DNA from: Anaerolineaceae bacterium | GTDB taxonomy: Bacteria; Chloroflexota; Anaerolineae; Anaerolineales; Anaerolineaceae | Assembly (NCBI GenBank): GCA_020845515.1 | Contig: JADLFQ010000015.1 | Span: 1 to 43,586, forward strand | Direction: 5' to 3' | DNA: 43,586 bases | In this document: positions 8,257 through 16,572 of the stretch, piece after piece | Layout of the letters: each line of letters begins with the position of its first letter | Position numbering within the stretch: the first letter of the stretch is position 1 | Notes under the pieces: model-generated | Seen by the model: the letters and a program-made list of their open reading frames with translations, nothing else | Database searches by the model: none | Told to the model about the DNA's origin: nothing | Made by a program: the position numbers and the translations under genes

Positions 8257-10482
8257 TTATCTCCGCGGGTTCCGGCGGTCATCCCCGCCTTTTCCGAACC
8301 GTCCTCCGGGTTTGTTTCCGCCCGAACGGCTGGGAGGTTTGGGGCCGCTGTTTCGATTTGGCCGATCTTGTTCCATCGCCTGCTCCGCGGTCCAACCTTC
8401 CAGGACTGCCTGACGGGAGAGGCGGATTTTCCCGCTGTCGTCTATATTGGTTACCATGACGGTAATTTCATCCCCAACCTGGACAATATCTTCAACGGAA
8501 TTAACTCTCTCGCTGTCCAGTTGAGAGATATGTACCATCCCATCCACATTGGGTAGGATTTCAACGAAAGCGCCGAAGTCGGTCGTACGGACTACTTTAC
8601 CGGTATAAATGCGCCCAACCAGGGGCGTTTCGATCAGTGACAGGATGCGATCGCGGGCTTTTTGCTCGCTTCCCCTATCTACTGCAGCAATAAAAACGGT
8701 CCCATCGTCTTGAATGTCGATTTTTGCACCAGTTTCTTCTTGCAACGCGCGGATGACCTTGCCGCCTGGGCCAATGATTGCTCCAATTTTCTCAACCGGG
8801 ACGTGAACAGTAGTAATGCGTGGTACATGCGGTTTGAGTTCGTGGCTGGGCTCCGCGATGATCTCCAATAATTTTCCTAAGATAAATTCGCGTCCGCTAT
8901 GTGCCTGTTGCAGCGCTTTAGCCATGATCTGGGGTGTGATACCTTTGATTTTGATATCCATTTGGAGCGCTGTGATGCCTTTTGAGGTTCCAGCTACTTT
9001 AAAGTCCATATCCCCCAGGTGATCTTCGATACCTTGAATGTCGCTCAGAACGGCATACTTATCACCTTCCAGGATCAGGCCCATGGCGATACCGGCTACC
9101 GGCGCTGTGATCGGCACTCCGGTATCCATAAGCGCCAGAGTGGAACCACAGACTGATGCCATCGAAGATGAACCATTTGAGGAAAGCACCTCGGAAACCA
9201 GGCGCAAAGTGTAGGGGAATACATCTTCCGGAGGGATGACAGGTACAAGCGCCCTCTCGGCTAAAGCACCGTGCCCGATCTCGCGGCGAGATTGCCCGCG
9301 CAGGAACTTGACTTCACCTGTGGAAAAGGGCGGGAAATTATAGTGATGTATATAACGCTTTGAGTCGACGGGGGTGAGAGAGTCCAGCTCCTGAGCTTCT
9401 CGAGGGGTGCCCAAGGTTGCCAGGGTAAGGACTTGCGTCTCTCCACGGGTAAATAAGCCAGAGCCATGCGCCCGAGGGCTGACACCGATCTCTCCCCAAA
9501 TCGGCCGAATTTCTTCCGGTTTACGTCCATCCGGACGGAGGTTGCGGGTTAATATCCGGTTTCGCACGATGTGCTTGTAAGCTTCCTCGAATGCTTCTTT
9601 GACTGTGCTGGTCAAAGCCTCATTGTCACCCGCGACCTCAGCCACTACCTGCGCCTCCAGGGCGTTAATCGCTGTATTGAGTTCGCTCTTAGTATGGTCA
9701 GCGTCCAGCCGGCTTTCGATCTCGGCTCCGGCGCGCGCGAGTACATTCTCTACCATGCTTTTGTCGAGTGAAAAAAGTTCCACCTCAGTTTTTGGTTTAC
9801 CGGCTATGACGACCAGCTCTTTTTGTGCTTCGATCAATGGTTTTATGGATTCGTGTCCAAAGCTGAGGGCTTGCACCATCACATCTTCGGGGATCTCACT
9901 GGCGCCGCATTCTACCATCAGGATAGCATCGCTTGTACCGGCGATGCGTAAATCCAAATCGGATTCATCCATCTGCTGAAAACTTGGGTTCACGATGAGT
10001 TCGCCATTGACGCGTCCGACACGCACTGCGCCAATAGGGCCACCCCAGGGAATATCGGAGATGGCGATCGCAGCAGAGGCGGCGTTAATTGCAAGGATAT
10101 CCAGGGGGTTTTCAAGGTCAGCAGAAAAGGAATACAAGATTACTTGTACTTCGTTTCTCATATCTTTGTTGAATAAGGGGCGGATCGGACGATCCGTCAG
10201 GCGGGAGACGAGGATCGCCTCTGTACCCGGCCGGCCTTCACGGCGGAAGAATGAACCAGGGATGCGTCCGCCTGCATACATACGTTCTTCGTAATCTATG
10301 CTGAGAGGGAAGAAATCTTGCCCCTCCCGCGGTTGGGAGCCCATTGTAGCGCTCCCGAATACCAAGGAATCTCCCAGGCGAACGGTTACAGCTCCGCCTG
10401 CCTGCCGGGCGAGTTTTCCAGTTTCAAAGATAATTTGTCGACCGCCGACATGGGCAGTGACTTGTTTGGCTTCAGGTTTCAT
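8257..10482 (-). CDS. pnp: Polyribonucleotide nucleotidyltransferase
   Basis: This 741-residue PNPase degrades RNA by phosphorolysis from the 3' end. It has two RNase PH-like domains; the catalytic second one has [23 protein letters not shown] and [12 protein letters not shown] with [13 protein letters not shown]. Next come a KH domain (about 553-622, IGPGGK), an S1 domain (about 623-689) and an Arg/Gly-rich tail. I chose the ATG at 10482 because AGAGGGA sits nine bases upstream. A longer reading from a GTG at 10509 would contain that ribosome site. It lies downstream of rpsO, the widespread rpsO-pnp order, with an intrinsic terminator between them that probably limits read-through. Confidence 0.96.
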   Translation of the reverse strand: MKPEAKQVTAHVGGRQIIFETGKLARQAGGAVTVRLGDSLVFGSATMGSQPREGQDFFPLSIDYEERMYAGGRIPGSFFRREGRPGTEAILVSRLTDRPIRPLFNKDMRNEVQVILYSFSADLENPLDILAINAASAAIAISDIPWGGPIGAVRVGRVNGELIVNPSFQQMDESDLDLRIAGTSDAILMVECGASEIPEDVMVQALSFGHESIKPLIEAQKELVVIAGKPKTEVELFSLDKSMVENVLARAGAEIESRLDADHTKSELNTAINALEAQVVAEVAGDNEALTSTVKEAFEEAYKHIVRNRILTRNLRPDGRKPEEIRPIWGEIGVSPRAHGSGLFTRGETQVLTLATLGTPREAQELDSLTPVDSKRYIHHYNFPPFSTGEVKFLRGQSRREIGHGALAERALVPVIPPEDVFPYTLRLVSEVLSSNGSSSMASVCGSTLALMDTGVPITAPVAGIAMGLILEGDKYAVLSDIQGIEDHLGDMDFKVAGTSKGITALQMDIKIKGITPQIMAKALQQAHSGREFILGKLLEIIAEPSHELKPHVPRITTVHVPVEKIGAIIGPGGKVIRALQEETGAKIDIQDDGTVFIAAVDRGSEQKARDRILSLIETPLVGRIYTGKVVRTTDFGAFVEILPNVDGMVHISQLDSERVNSVEDIVQVGDEITVMVTNIDDSGKIRLSRQAVLEGWTAEQAMEQDRPNRNSGPKPPSRSGGNKPGGRFGKGGDDRRNPRR

Positions 10483-10611
10483 TTTTATTTGTCCCTCTTG
10501 TTGCCCCACTCGGTCAGGGACTGAAAGCAGGAGAAGAAGATACTTCTTCCAATCCTCTCAATTCCCAACCGGTTGGTATGCTAGGTTTGATTTTTGATGT
10601 TGCTGTTCTCT

Positions 10612-10649
10612 AAAAAAGAAGTAGATGGGTACCGCTATCCCATCTACTT
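10612..10649 (-). terminator. Intrinsic terminator after rpsO
   Basis: On the minus strand AAGTAGATGGG and CCCATCTACTT (10649-10639 and 10629-10619) form an 11-bp stem with a 9-base loop, followed by TTCTTTTTTA. It stands between rpsO and pnp and should reduce read-through into pnp. Confidence 0.85.
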
Positions 10650-10665
10650 AAGATACCAGCACAAA

Positions 10666-10938
10666 CTATTTCTGCCGCAGGCTTAATCGTTCGGTAATTG
10701 CGGCATACCGGTTGAAGTCCTTACGTTTCAAGTAGACCAACATTCTTCTGCGATGACCGACCAAGGATAGCAGCCCCCGGCGTGAAGATTCGTCATGCTT
10801 GTGGGTGCGGAGGTGTTCGGTCAACTGCAGGATGCGTTTTGTCATCAATGCAATCTGGACTTCTGGTGAACCTGTATCATGCTCGTGTGTTTGATAAGAT
10901 GTTATGAGTTTTGTTTTTTCTTCCTTTGCAATAGCCAT
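10666..10938 (-). CDS. rpsO: 30S ribosomal protein S15
   Basis: This 90-residue protein has the usual S15 length. It binds the central domain of 16S rRNA early in small-subunit assembly. Diagnostic stretches are [54 protein letters not shown] and [12 protein letters not shown]. An aaggag site lies upstream of the ATG. In many bacteria S15 represses its own translation by binding its leader. The roughly 80-base leader here could hold such a site, but I cannot show it. Confidence 0.97.
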   Translation of the reverse strand: MAIAKEEKTKLITSYQTHEHDTGSPEVQIALMTKRILQLTEHLRTHKHDESSRRGLLSLVGHRRRMLVYLKRKDFNRYAAITERLSLRQK

Positions 10939-11019
10939 GACAATGCTTTTCTCCTTAATATGTTTAGCAAGTCTCCGTACCTGCAGCCAAAGCCGCAGCC
11001 AGGACCAGTCAATGGCGGT

Positions 11020-11025
11020 ATTATA
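11020..11025 (-). promoter_or_regulatory. Candidate -10 element for rpsO
   Basis: TATAAT on the minus strand, about 80 bases upstream of rpsO, is a perfect -10 hexamer. No good -35 hexamer is visible at 16-18 bases, so the call is tentative. Confidence 0.35.
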
Positions 11026-11050
11026 CCAGAGGAGGGATTATGCGGGTAGG

Positions 11051-11872
11051 TTAAGATATGCTGCCGGGTTTTGAGCGTTCGAGCAGCAAGGATTTGAGGC
11101 GATTTTGATACTCGGGGTTGAACGCGGGGATGACGCGGCGGACGAGCCGGGAGACAGCCGGCCGGTCGGACAACCCCAGATGGTGTTTGAGGAAATATAG
11201 GGTTTCCAGGGGTGTCCTCTTTGCCAGAGCCCCCAGCAATTCGATCAACTTGGTCTCAAGAGCAGGGACGGGGTTTTCTACAAAGGGGTGAATTACCTGA
11301 AAGATGAGCGGTAAGTTCTCAAATTCTCGTTCTCTGACTGCCGGGATGAGCGCGTAAAGCCCCAGAAGATTCGCGAATATTGAGCTGCTCGATAGCCAAT
11401 CTCGCAGCAAATCGAACCAGTGTTCTTGTCTTTCACGCCGGAGTTGGCGCGCTCCTGTGGTTAAAAGGGCTTCCAGGCTTTTTGGGTCTGTGCCGGGTTG
11501 CGGCCAATGCTTTAAACGGTCAATAATTTCCTCTGAAAAAGAAACAGGCATCATGCCCAGCAGGGCGGCTGCCAATAAACGAGTTTCCAAATATTTGTCT
11601 TTCCACATCGTGTCTGCGAGAAATAAGGCGGCAACAGGGTTTTCGCGGGCAAATGGTTCCAGTGCTTGTTCAAGTTGATTTAATAATATTGCAGGAACGT
11701 GGAAAGATTCCACTCTTCGGGTGGATGTTACTGCCTTCCCAGGTTTAAAGGCATGATTGCTGTAGAAATCAAACAGGGTATACAACTCTCGTTGAAAATC
11801 AACAGGGCGAGTGAAATTTCTTGTGAGTTCGGTAATCTGGTTTTTTAAACGGTCTAATTGAACAGCGGGCAT
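11051..11872 (-). CDS. HEAT-like helical-repeat protein (AlkD-like fold suspected)
   Basis: This 273-residue soluble protein consists of amphipathic helix pairs with no membrane segment or signal peptide. The spacing of Leu/Ala-rich helices (VAALFLADTMWKDKYLETRL, LLGMMPVSFSEEIIDRLKHW, LLRDWLSSSSIFANLLGLYA, LIELLGALAKRTPLETLYFL) suggests a HEAT/ARM superhelix. It is reminiscent of the AlkD family of alkylpurine DNA glycosylases and their uncharacterised relatives. I cannot point to a catalytic residue, so the activity stays open. It lies 36 bases downstream of proS on the same strand and is probably cotranscribed with it. Confidence 0.5.
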   Translation of the reverse strand: MPAVQLDRLKNQITELTRNFTRPVDFQRELYTLFDFYSNHAFKPGKAVTSTRRVESFHVPAILLNQLEQALEPFARENPVAALFLADTMWKDKYLETRLLAAALLGMMPVSFSEEIIDRLKHWPQPGTDPKSLEALLTTGARQLRRERQEHWFDLLRDWLSSSSIFANLLGLYALIPAVREREFENLPLIFQVIHPFVENPVPALETKLIELLGALAKRTPLETLYFLKHHLGLSDRPAVSRLVRRVIPAFNPEYQNRLKSLLLERSKPGSIS

Positions 11873-11908
11873 TGTCTGGCAAGTGAGAGGGTCTTCCTTA
11901 CCCTTTTT

Positions 11909-13342
11909 CTAATAAGCTCTGGCAAAATACACTTTTTCATTCGCGGGCTTACCGCAGTAGATGCAAGTGCCTTTCCCTTCAGACTGATCTATGGGGGCGC
12001 AGCGAGTGGTGGCCTTGGTTTCCTCTTTTATTTTGGCTTCACACGCTGCACTGCCACACCACCATGAAAAAGCCCAGCCACGGGTGATGATATCTTTGAA
12101 CTCGTCATAATTTTTTGGATTGTGGATATGTTCATCGCGGAAAGCTGTAGCGCGATCCAGCATTGCTTTTTGTATCTCCTCCAGAAGTTCCTTGACTTGC
12201 CGGGCGATTTGATCCTGGTTCAGGAGGGTTTTTCCAGCTTTGCCGGGCTTGTCTCTCCGGGCAGCCATGACGGTCTGGTTTTGGACGTCCTTCGGGCCGA
12301 TCTCCAAGCGCAACGGGACACCGCGCATTTCCCAATCGTTGAATTTGAAGCCCGGGGTGAGTTCGGTGCGGTCATCCACCCGCAGGCGAAAATCTGTCAA
12401 CTCTGCGCTTAACCGCTCCACCACAGGCAGAACGCTGGATTTTTCTTCATCGTTTCGAAAGATGGGGATGAGGACAACCTGGATTGGCGCTAACCGTGGC
12501 GGGAGGATCAAGCCTTGATCATCCCCATGTGCCATGATGATCGCGCCGACAAAGCGGGTGGAAAGCCCCCAAGACGTTGTCCAGCAATATTGAAGCTCAT
12601 TATTCGGATCTAGATAGCGGATGTCAAAAGCCCTGGCAAAATTCTGTCCCAGGTTATGTGAGGTGGCAGATTGTAAAGCGCGCGTATCCCCCATCATGGC
12701 TTCGATGCTGTAGGTGCGCTGTGCGCCTGCAAAACGTTCGCTGTCGCTCTTATGGCCCGGAATGACAGGGATTGCGGCTTCATCAATTGCAAAACGGGTA
12801 TAAACTTCCAGCATTCTCAGTGTTTCTTCCTGTGCCTCTTGTTCGGAGGCGTGGGCAGTGTGTCCTTCCTGCCAGTAAAACTCCAGCGTGCGCAGAAACA
12901 GGCGCGTGCGCATCTCCCAGCGGACAACGTTCCCCCATTGATTAATTAATATGGGCAGGTCGCGATAGGATTTAATCCACTTTGAATACATGTGTCCAAT
13001 AATGGTTTCGGAAGTGGGACGGACAATTAACGGTTCTTCCAGCTCTTGACCGCCGCCAATGGTGACCACGGCCAGCTCTGGAGAAAATCCTTCGACATGT
13101 TCTTTTTCTTTTTCCAAGAAGGATTTTGGGATCAGCATGGGAAAAGCGGCATTGACATGCCCGGTTGCTTTAAAGCGTTGATCTAAAGAAGCTTGAATAT
13201 TTTCCCATAGCGCCCAACCATACGGGCGCACAACCATACAGCCGCGCACGGGCGCATAATCCGCCATCTCTGCCTTGAGGACAACTTGGTTGTACCATTC
13301 AGAGTAATTTTCTGCCCGGGAGGGTAATTTTTCTTCGCTCAT
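11909..13342 (-). CDS. proS: Prolyl-tRNA synthetase, eukaryote/archaeal type
   Basis: This 477-residue class II aminoacyl-tRNA synthetase attaches proline to tRNA-Pro. Residues with clear ProRS character are MVVRPYGWALWENI, IVRPTSETIIG, the motif 2 region NQWGNVVRWEMRTRLFLRTLEF and QEGHTAH. The editing insertion of long bacterial enzymes is absent. It has the extra C-terminal zinc-type domain with four Cys (WCGSAAC, TRC, CIYC) and the terminal Tyr (ARAY) of the eukaryote/archaeal form, which many Chloroflexota, Deinococcus-Thermus and mycoplasmas use. It follows the LOG-family gene with a 47-base gap and precedes the HEAT-like gene. Confidence 0.95.
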   Translation of the reverse strand: MSEEKLPSRAENYSEWYNQVVLKAEMADYAPVRGCMVVRPYGWALWENIQASLDQRFKATGHVNAAFPMLIPKSFLEKEKEHVEGFSPELAVVTIGGGQELEEPLIVRPTSETIIGHMYSKWIKSYRDLPILINQWGNVVRWEMRTRLFLRTLEFYWQEGHTAHASEQEAQEETLRMLEVYTRFAIDEAAIPVIPGHKSDSERFAGAQRTYSIEAMMGDTRALQSATSHNLGQNFARAFDIRYLDPNNELQYCWTTSWGLSTRFVGAIIMAHGDDQGLILPPRLAPIQVVLIPIFRNDEEKSSVLPVVERLSAELTDFRLRVDDRTELTPGFKFNDWEMRGVPLRLEIGPKDVQNQTVMAARRDKPGKAGKTLLNQDQIARQVKELLEEIQKAMLDRATAFRDEHIHNPKNYDEFKDIITRGWAFSWWCGSAACEAKIKEETKATTRCAPIDQSEGKGTCIYCGKPANEKVYFARAY

Positions 13343-13389
13343 GGCGCCTCGCTTAAAATACTTCTTTTACTATCGAGAAAGATTAAAGG

Positions 13390-13929
13390 TTACCCTGCTT
13401 GAGCAGGAAAAAATCGAATGGCCTCGCCAACATTGCTGGCAAATGACAACAAGCGACGGTCTCGCTCGGTGATATAGCTGCCGAACTGGCTGAAAAAGGT
13501 TTGAAAGACTTCATGCCAGCCGGAGCCAATTAAGATCAAAGGCCGGGGCGGGAGAGAAGCAATCAAGATGCGGTTCCAAAGCAGGGTGATTTCTGTGAAT
13601 GTTCCCACACCACCCGGCAGCGCAATGACAATATCCGCTGCTGTCATCAGCTTCTCAAGCCTTTCCTGTAGAGAGGTGCAACGCCATTCCTCGTGCACCC
13701 AGGCGTTGGCGCGCACGGAACGCCAGTTTTCGATCTCTTCACATGTTATCCCGATGACATACCCCCCTGCTTCTGCAGCGCCGCGGGAGACAGCCTCCAT
13801 TGTTCCAAGATACCCGCCGGTCAGGACGGTGTGCCCGTTGCGCGCTAATATTGTGCCTAATTGGCATGCATCCTCATAGGCGGGCTGTCCTGTCTGAGGA
13901 GAGGCGCCCCCAAAGACTGTCACCTTCAT
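13390..13929 (-). CDS. LOG-family protein (nucleotide phosphoribohydrolase-like)
   Basis: This 179-residue Rossmann-like protein belongs to the LOG/TIGR00725-TIGR00730 group, often mislabelled lysine decarboxylase. The diagnostic PGGVGTFTE is at 105-113, where the family has PGGxGTxxE. VTVFGGASP opens the protein and GHTVLTGGYLGTMEAVSRGA forms the nucleotide loop. Characterised LOG enzymes release free cytokinin bases from nucleoside monophosphates, and bacterial relatives hydrolyse AMP or other nucleotides. The substrate here is unknown. It appears to be the first gene of a LOG-proS-HEAT operon. Confidence 0.8.
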   Translation of the reverse strand: MKVTVFGGASPQTGQPAYEDACQLGTILARNGHTVLTGGYLGTMEAVSRGAAEAGGYVIGITCEEIENWRSVRANAWVHEEWRCTSLQERLEKLMTAADIVIALPGGVGTFTEITLLWNRILIASLPPRPLILIGSGWHEVFQTFFSQFGSYITERDRRLLSFASNVGEAIRFFPAQAG

Positions 13930-13976
13930 TCGCGGTTACCCTTTCGTTTGAGTTGGTCTTATGCTGCAAGGCACTT

Positions 13977-13982
13977 ATTATA
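13977..13982 (-). promoter_or_regulatory. Candidate -10 element for the LOG-proS operon
   Basis: TATAAT on the minus strand is about 48 bases upstream of the LOG-family start and just past the end of the preceding membrane protein gene. No -35 at the normal distance is convincing. Confidence 0.35.
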
Positions 13983-13996
13983 CTCGTATTCCGGGG

Positions 13997-15226
13997 TCAA
14001 TTCGGCGTGCTTTTCCGAGGATGGATTGGGATGCGGCGTTCCAAAAACTGCACAACTGGCAAAGAATTTGCAGGGCGTGAAACCATCCATATAATCCATG
14101 GAATATAGTAAAAGATAGGCCAGTCGTGAACGGTTCGAGGCGGATGGGGCAGCCGTCCCAGGCCGAAAATAAGCCAATAAAAAAGGATCCCACCAAACCA
14201 GTAAATCGTGATTTTTGAGTTCTTGCGGGCAGACTGTCCGACCCAGAAGAGCAACGGGAGGATCATTGTGATTTGCTCGTACGGCGCGGAGTGGGGGTGA
14301 ACCAAATAGGTTAGCAGACCGCACCATGCGAGGAGTGAAAGGAGGGGGAACTTCCCTTTCCACCATCGTATCGTCCAATAGAACAGCAGGATGAAGAGCA
14401 CAAAGAAAATGCCCAGGCTGGCAAGGCGTGCAGCCTGAGGAGGCAACATGACCAGCAAGAAATTAATGAGGGTTGGCCAGCTCTGATTGGTCTGTGCATA
14501 GACGGTGACATTTTCCAGTAATTGAGGAAGCCAGTCTGGGATGAGCAGAAAACTAACGGCAAGAAACGCCAAAAAACTACAGCAAGCACTGGCAAGGAAA
14601 AACCAAAACTTGTGTTTCAGAGCGATAATGGCAAAAAGAATGGCATACAACCAGATGAATTGAGGCTTGCAGGTGGCCCATGCCAGAGCTATTCCCAGAA
14701 CGATCTGAAGCGTTGGAGTTGGCCGCTCCGTGCCTAAAATAAACCCATACAGTAAAAGAGCTAAAAGGCCAAGGAAAACTGCAACTGTTCCCATAATCAG
14801 CCCAAAACTGAAGGGGTAGAGGAACAGTACCGAGAACAAAAGCCATTTTGGGGCTCGTGGAAAGACGATTAATATCCCTAGTGTGATAAAAATGATATTG
14901 GCTGACAGCCATATTGCTTGTGCCCAATCAAAGGAGAGGTAAGAGAACGGCAGGAAAAGAAGAAGCTGGTAAGGTGGATGAACAAAGGCGAACTGATCTT
15001 CGCCCGGCTTCGCCAGCCGGTTGTAAATCCCCATTTGTATGGTTTCGGTAACTTCCGGACTATAGGAAGAACGCCCCTCAATAAATAAAGCCCGCCCGGC
15101 GCTGTAATAGTTGAAAAAATCAACGCCAGGGATATTCTTTTGCAAGACGCTGTGGACTGCAAAAGAGAGGGCTGCAACAGCACCAGCAAGAATCAGAATG
15201 ATGAAAACAGCTTTACGGACTCTCAT
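13997..15226 (-). CDS. GT87-like (DUF2029) polytopic membrane glycosyltransferase, copy 2
   Basis: This 409-residue membrane protein has about ten hydrophobic helices and a short extracytoplasmic first loop with the GVDFFNYYSAGRAL motif. The acidic residue after the first helix and the YSPEVTE/FVHPPY stretch fit the GT87/DUF2029 family, whose characterised members are polyprenyl-phosphate-mannose-dependent mannosyltransferases. Donor and acceptor here are unknown. Its start overlaps the stop of the upstream paralogue by four bases. The two proteins are the same length and share PGEDQFAF/PDEDQLAF and YPFSFGLIMG/YPISFGLILG, so they arose by tandem duplication. Confidence 0.7.
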   Translation of the reverse strand: MRVRKAVFIILILAGAVAALSFAVHSVLQKNIPGVDFFNYYSAGRALFIEGRSSYSPEVTETIQMGIYNRLAKPGEDQFAFVHPPYQLLLFLPFSYLSFDWAQAIWLSANIIFITLGILIVFPRAPKWLLFSVLFLYPFSFGLIMGTVAVFLGLLALLLYGFILGTERPTPTLQIVLGIALAWATCKPQFIWLYAILFAIIALKHKFWFFLASACCSFLAFLAVSFLLIPDWLPQLLENVTVYAQTNQSWPTLINFLLVMLPPQAARLASLGIFFVLFILLFYWTIRWWKGKFPLLSLLAWCGLLTYLVHPHSAPYEQITMILPLLFWVGQSARKNSKITIYWFGGILFYWLIFGLGRLPHPPRTVHDWPIFYYIPWIIWMVSRPANSLPVVQFLERRIPIHPRKSTPN

Positions 15227-16452
15227 TGCAGGGATGTTTGCAGATTATTTGTGGGGACTGGTTTGGAAAAGAAGGATAACCATACCCCCCAAAGGATATA
15301 TCCAGCTAACGGCCACTCGATTAACGTTTCTGGCTGGCTGGGCTGCAAGGACAGGATAAAAGTGATCCCAAAGAAGAATAAGTTGCCAAACCAAAAAAGA
15401 AGCACGGGCCATGCCCATATCTTTTTCTGGCTGCCAGCCCATAGGATCAAAGGAATGAGATAAATAATTTGCTCGTAGGACTTACCGCGCGGGTGAAAAA
15501 GGAAGGTCATCAGTGCCACCCACGCGAGGGTCTGAAGTGGGGATAATTTGTTCTGCAGCGATTGCTTCAACACCCAGAATGTCGAACCAAGTGCCGCGGT
15601 ACCCAGGATAATGGTCACTGCAACAGCGGCTTTCATTGGCAGGAATTGTAACAGGAAAAAGGTAAGGATCAGCCAGGTTTGATTGTAAACCGCATAGCGA
15701 GTTAAACGGAGATACCACAAATGCAGCCAACCCGGAACAGCGATGAAGGAAAGCGCCAAAAAAACTGCCAACGAGATGGCGAACCCGGCCACTACCCAAA
15801 AACGCCGGTTGTGAACAGCGAGCAAAAGAAAGAAAATTATAAACAACCAGGAAAATTGGGGTTTGCAGGTCATCCAAGCAATCATGATTCCCAGAAAAAC
15901 TTGGAACACTTTTCCGGTGTTTGCCTGGCGGGTGAGTGAGGAGAAGCAAATTATAAGAATGGCCGTGATAGGAATGGCGAAATTGCCGAGGATCAAGCCG
16001 AAGCTGATGGGGTAGAAGAAGAGGGTCGAGAGTAGCAGCCATGGCTTGGCACGCGGCAGAGAATAAAAAATCGCGGAGATTAAGAGCAGGATGCACAAGG
16101 ACATCCAACTGGCCTGCGCCCACTCGAAGGGTAGGAAAAGTAGAGGGAGTGCTGGTGCCAGCGCATAAGGGGGGTAGGCAAACGCCAACTGATCCTCATC
16201 GGGCTGCGCAAGCCTTTTGTAGATACTCTTCTGCGCTTGCTGTGCGACTTGGTCACTATAGGGGTTTTCTCCGTGCAGAATTGCCTCTCCGGCAAGGTGG
16301 AAAATATAAAAATCTGACCCCAGCGTATTTTTCTGTGTAATTTGATGAATGCCCACACTCAGGAGGCCAAAGCAGATTAAAAAAAGCAAGGCCGCGGCAG
16401 CCGTACGATAGGCTGCTTGAGCAGGTGGGAGGAAAGGGGAACGCAGACGCAT
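15223..16452 (-). CDS. GT87-like (DUF2029) polytopic membrane glycosyltransferase, copy 1
   Basis: This 409-residue multi-helix membrane protein is paralogous to the next gene downstream. After the first helix it carries LGSDFYIFHLAGEAILHGENPY, the GT87-type loop with an acidic residue, then YPPYALAPALPLLFLPFEWAQ and CKPQFSWLF. It probably transfers a sugar from a lipid-linked donor outside the membrane, inferred from family only. It is the first gene of the pair and is separated from the EF-G-like gene by a hairpin. Confidence 0.7.
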   Translation of the reverse strand: MRLRSPFLPPAQAAYRTAAAALLFLICFGLLSVGIHQITQKNTLGSDFYIFHLAGEAILHGENPYSDQVAQQAQKSIYKRLAQPDEDQLAFAYPPYALAPALPLLFLPFEWAQASWMSLCILLLISAIFYSLPRAKPWLLLSTLFFYPISFGLILGNFAIPITAILIICFSSLTRQANTGKVFQVFLGIMIAWMTCKPQFSWLFIIFFLLLAVHNRRFWVVAGFAISLAVFLALSFIAVPGWLHLWYLRLTRYAVYNQTWLILTFFLLQFLPMKAAVAVTIILGTAALGSTFWVLKQSLQNKLSPLQTLAWVALMTFLFHPRGKSYEQIIYLIPLILWAGSQKKIWAWPVLLFWFGNLFFFGITFILSLQPSQPETLIEWPLAGYILWGVWLSFFSKPVPTNNLQTSLQ

Positions 16453-16518
16453 GAGGAGTATAGGATTTATTGGAAGCGGGAAAGAGAAATCTTATCCCTT
16501 ACAGTTTTTGATAAGAAG

Positions 16519-16551
16519 GCGCCCTTTTCTGAGATGTTCGGAAAAGGGCGC
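16519..16551 (-). terminator. Hairpin after the EF-G-like gene
   Basis: An 11-bp stem, GCGCCCTTTTC at 16519-16529 and GAAAAGGGCGC at 16541-16551, has an 11-base loop. On the minus strand it is followed by cttcttatcaaaaa, only a weak T-run, so termination strength is uncertain. Confidence 0.55.
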
Positions 16552-16572
16552 ATACGGAACAATTAAAAAGAA

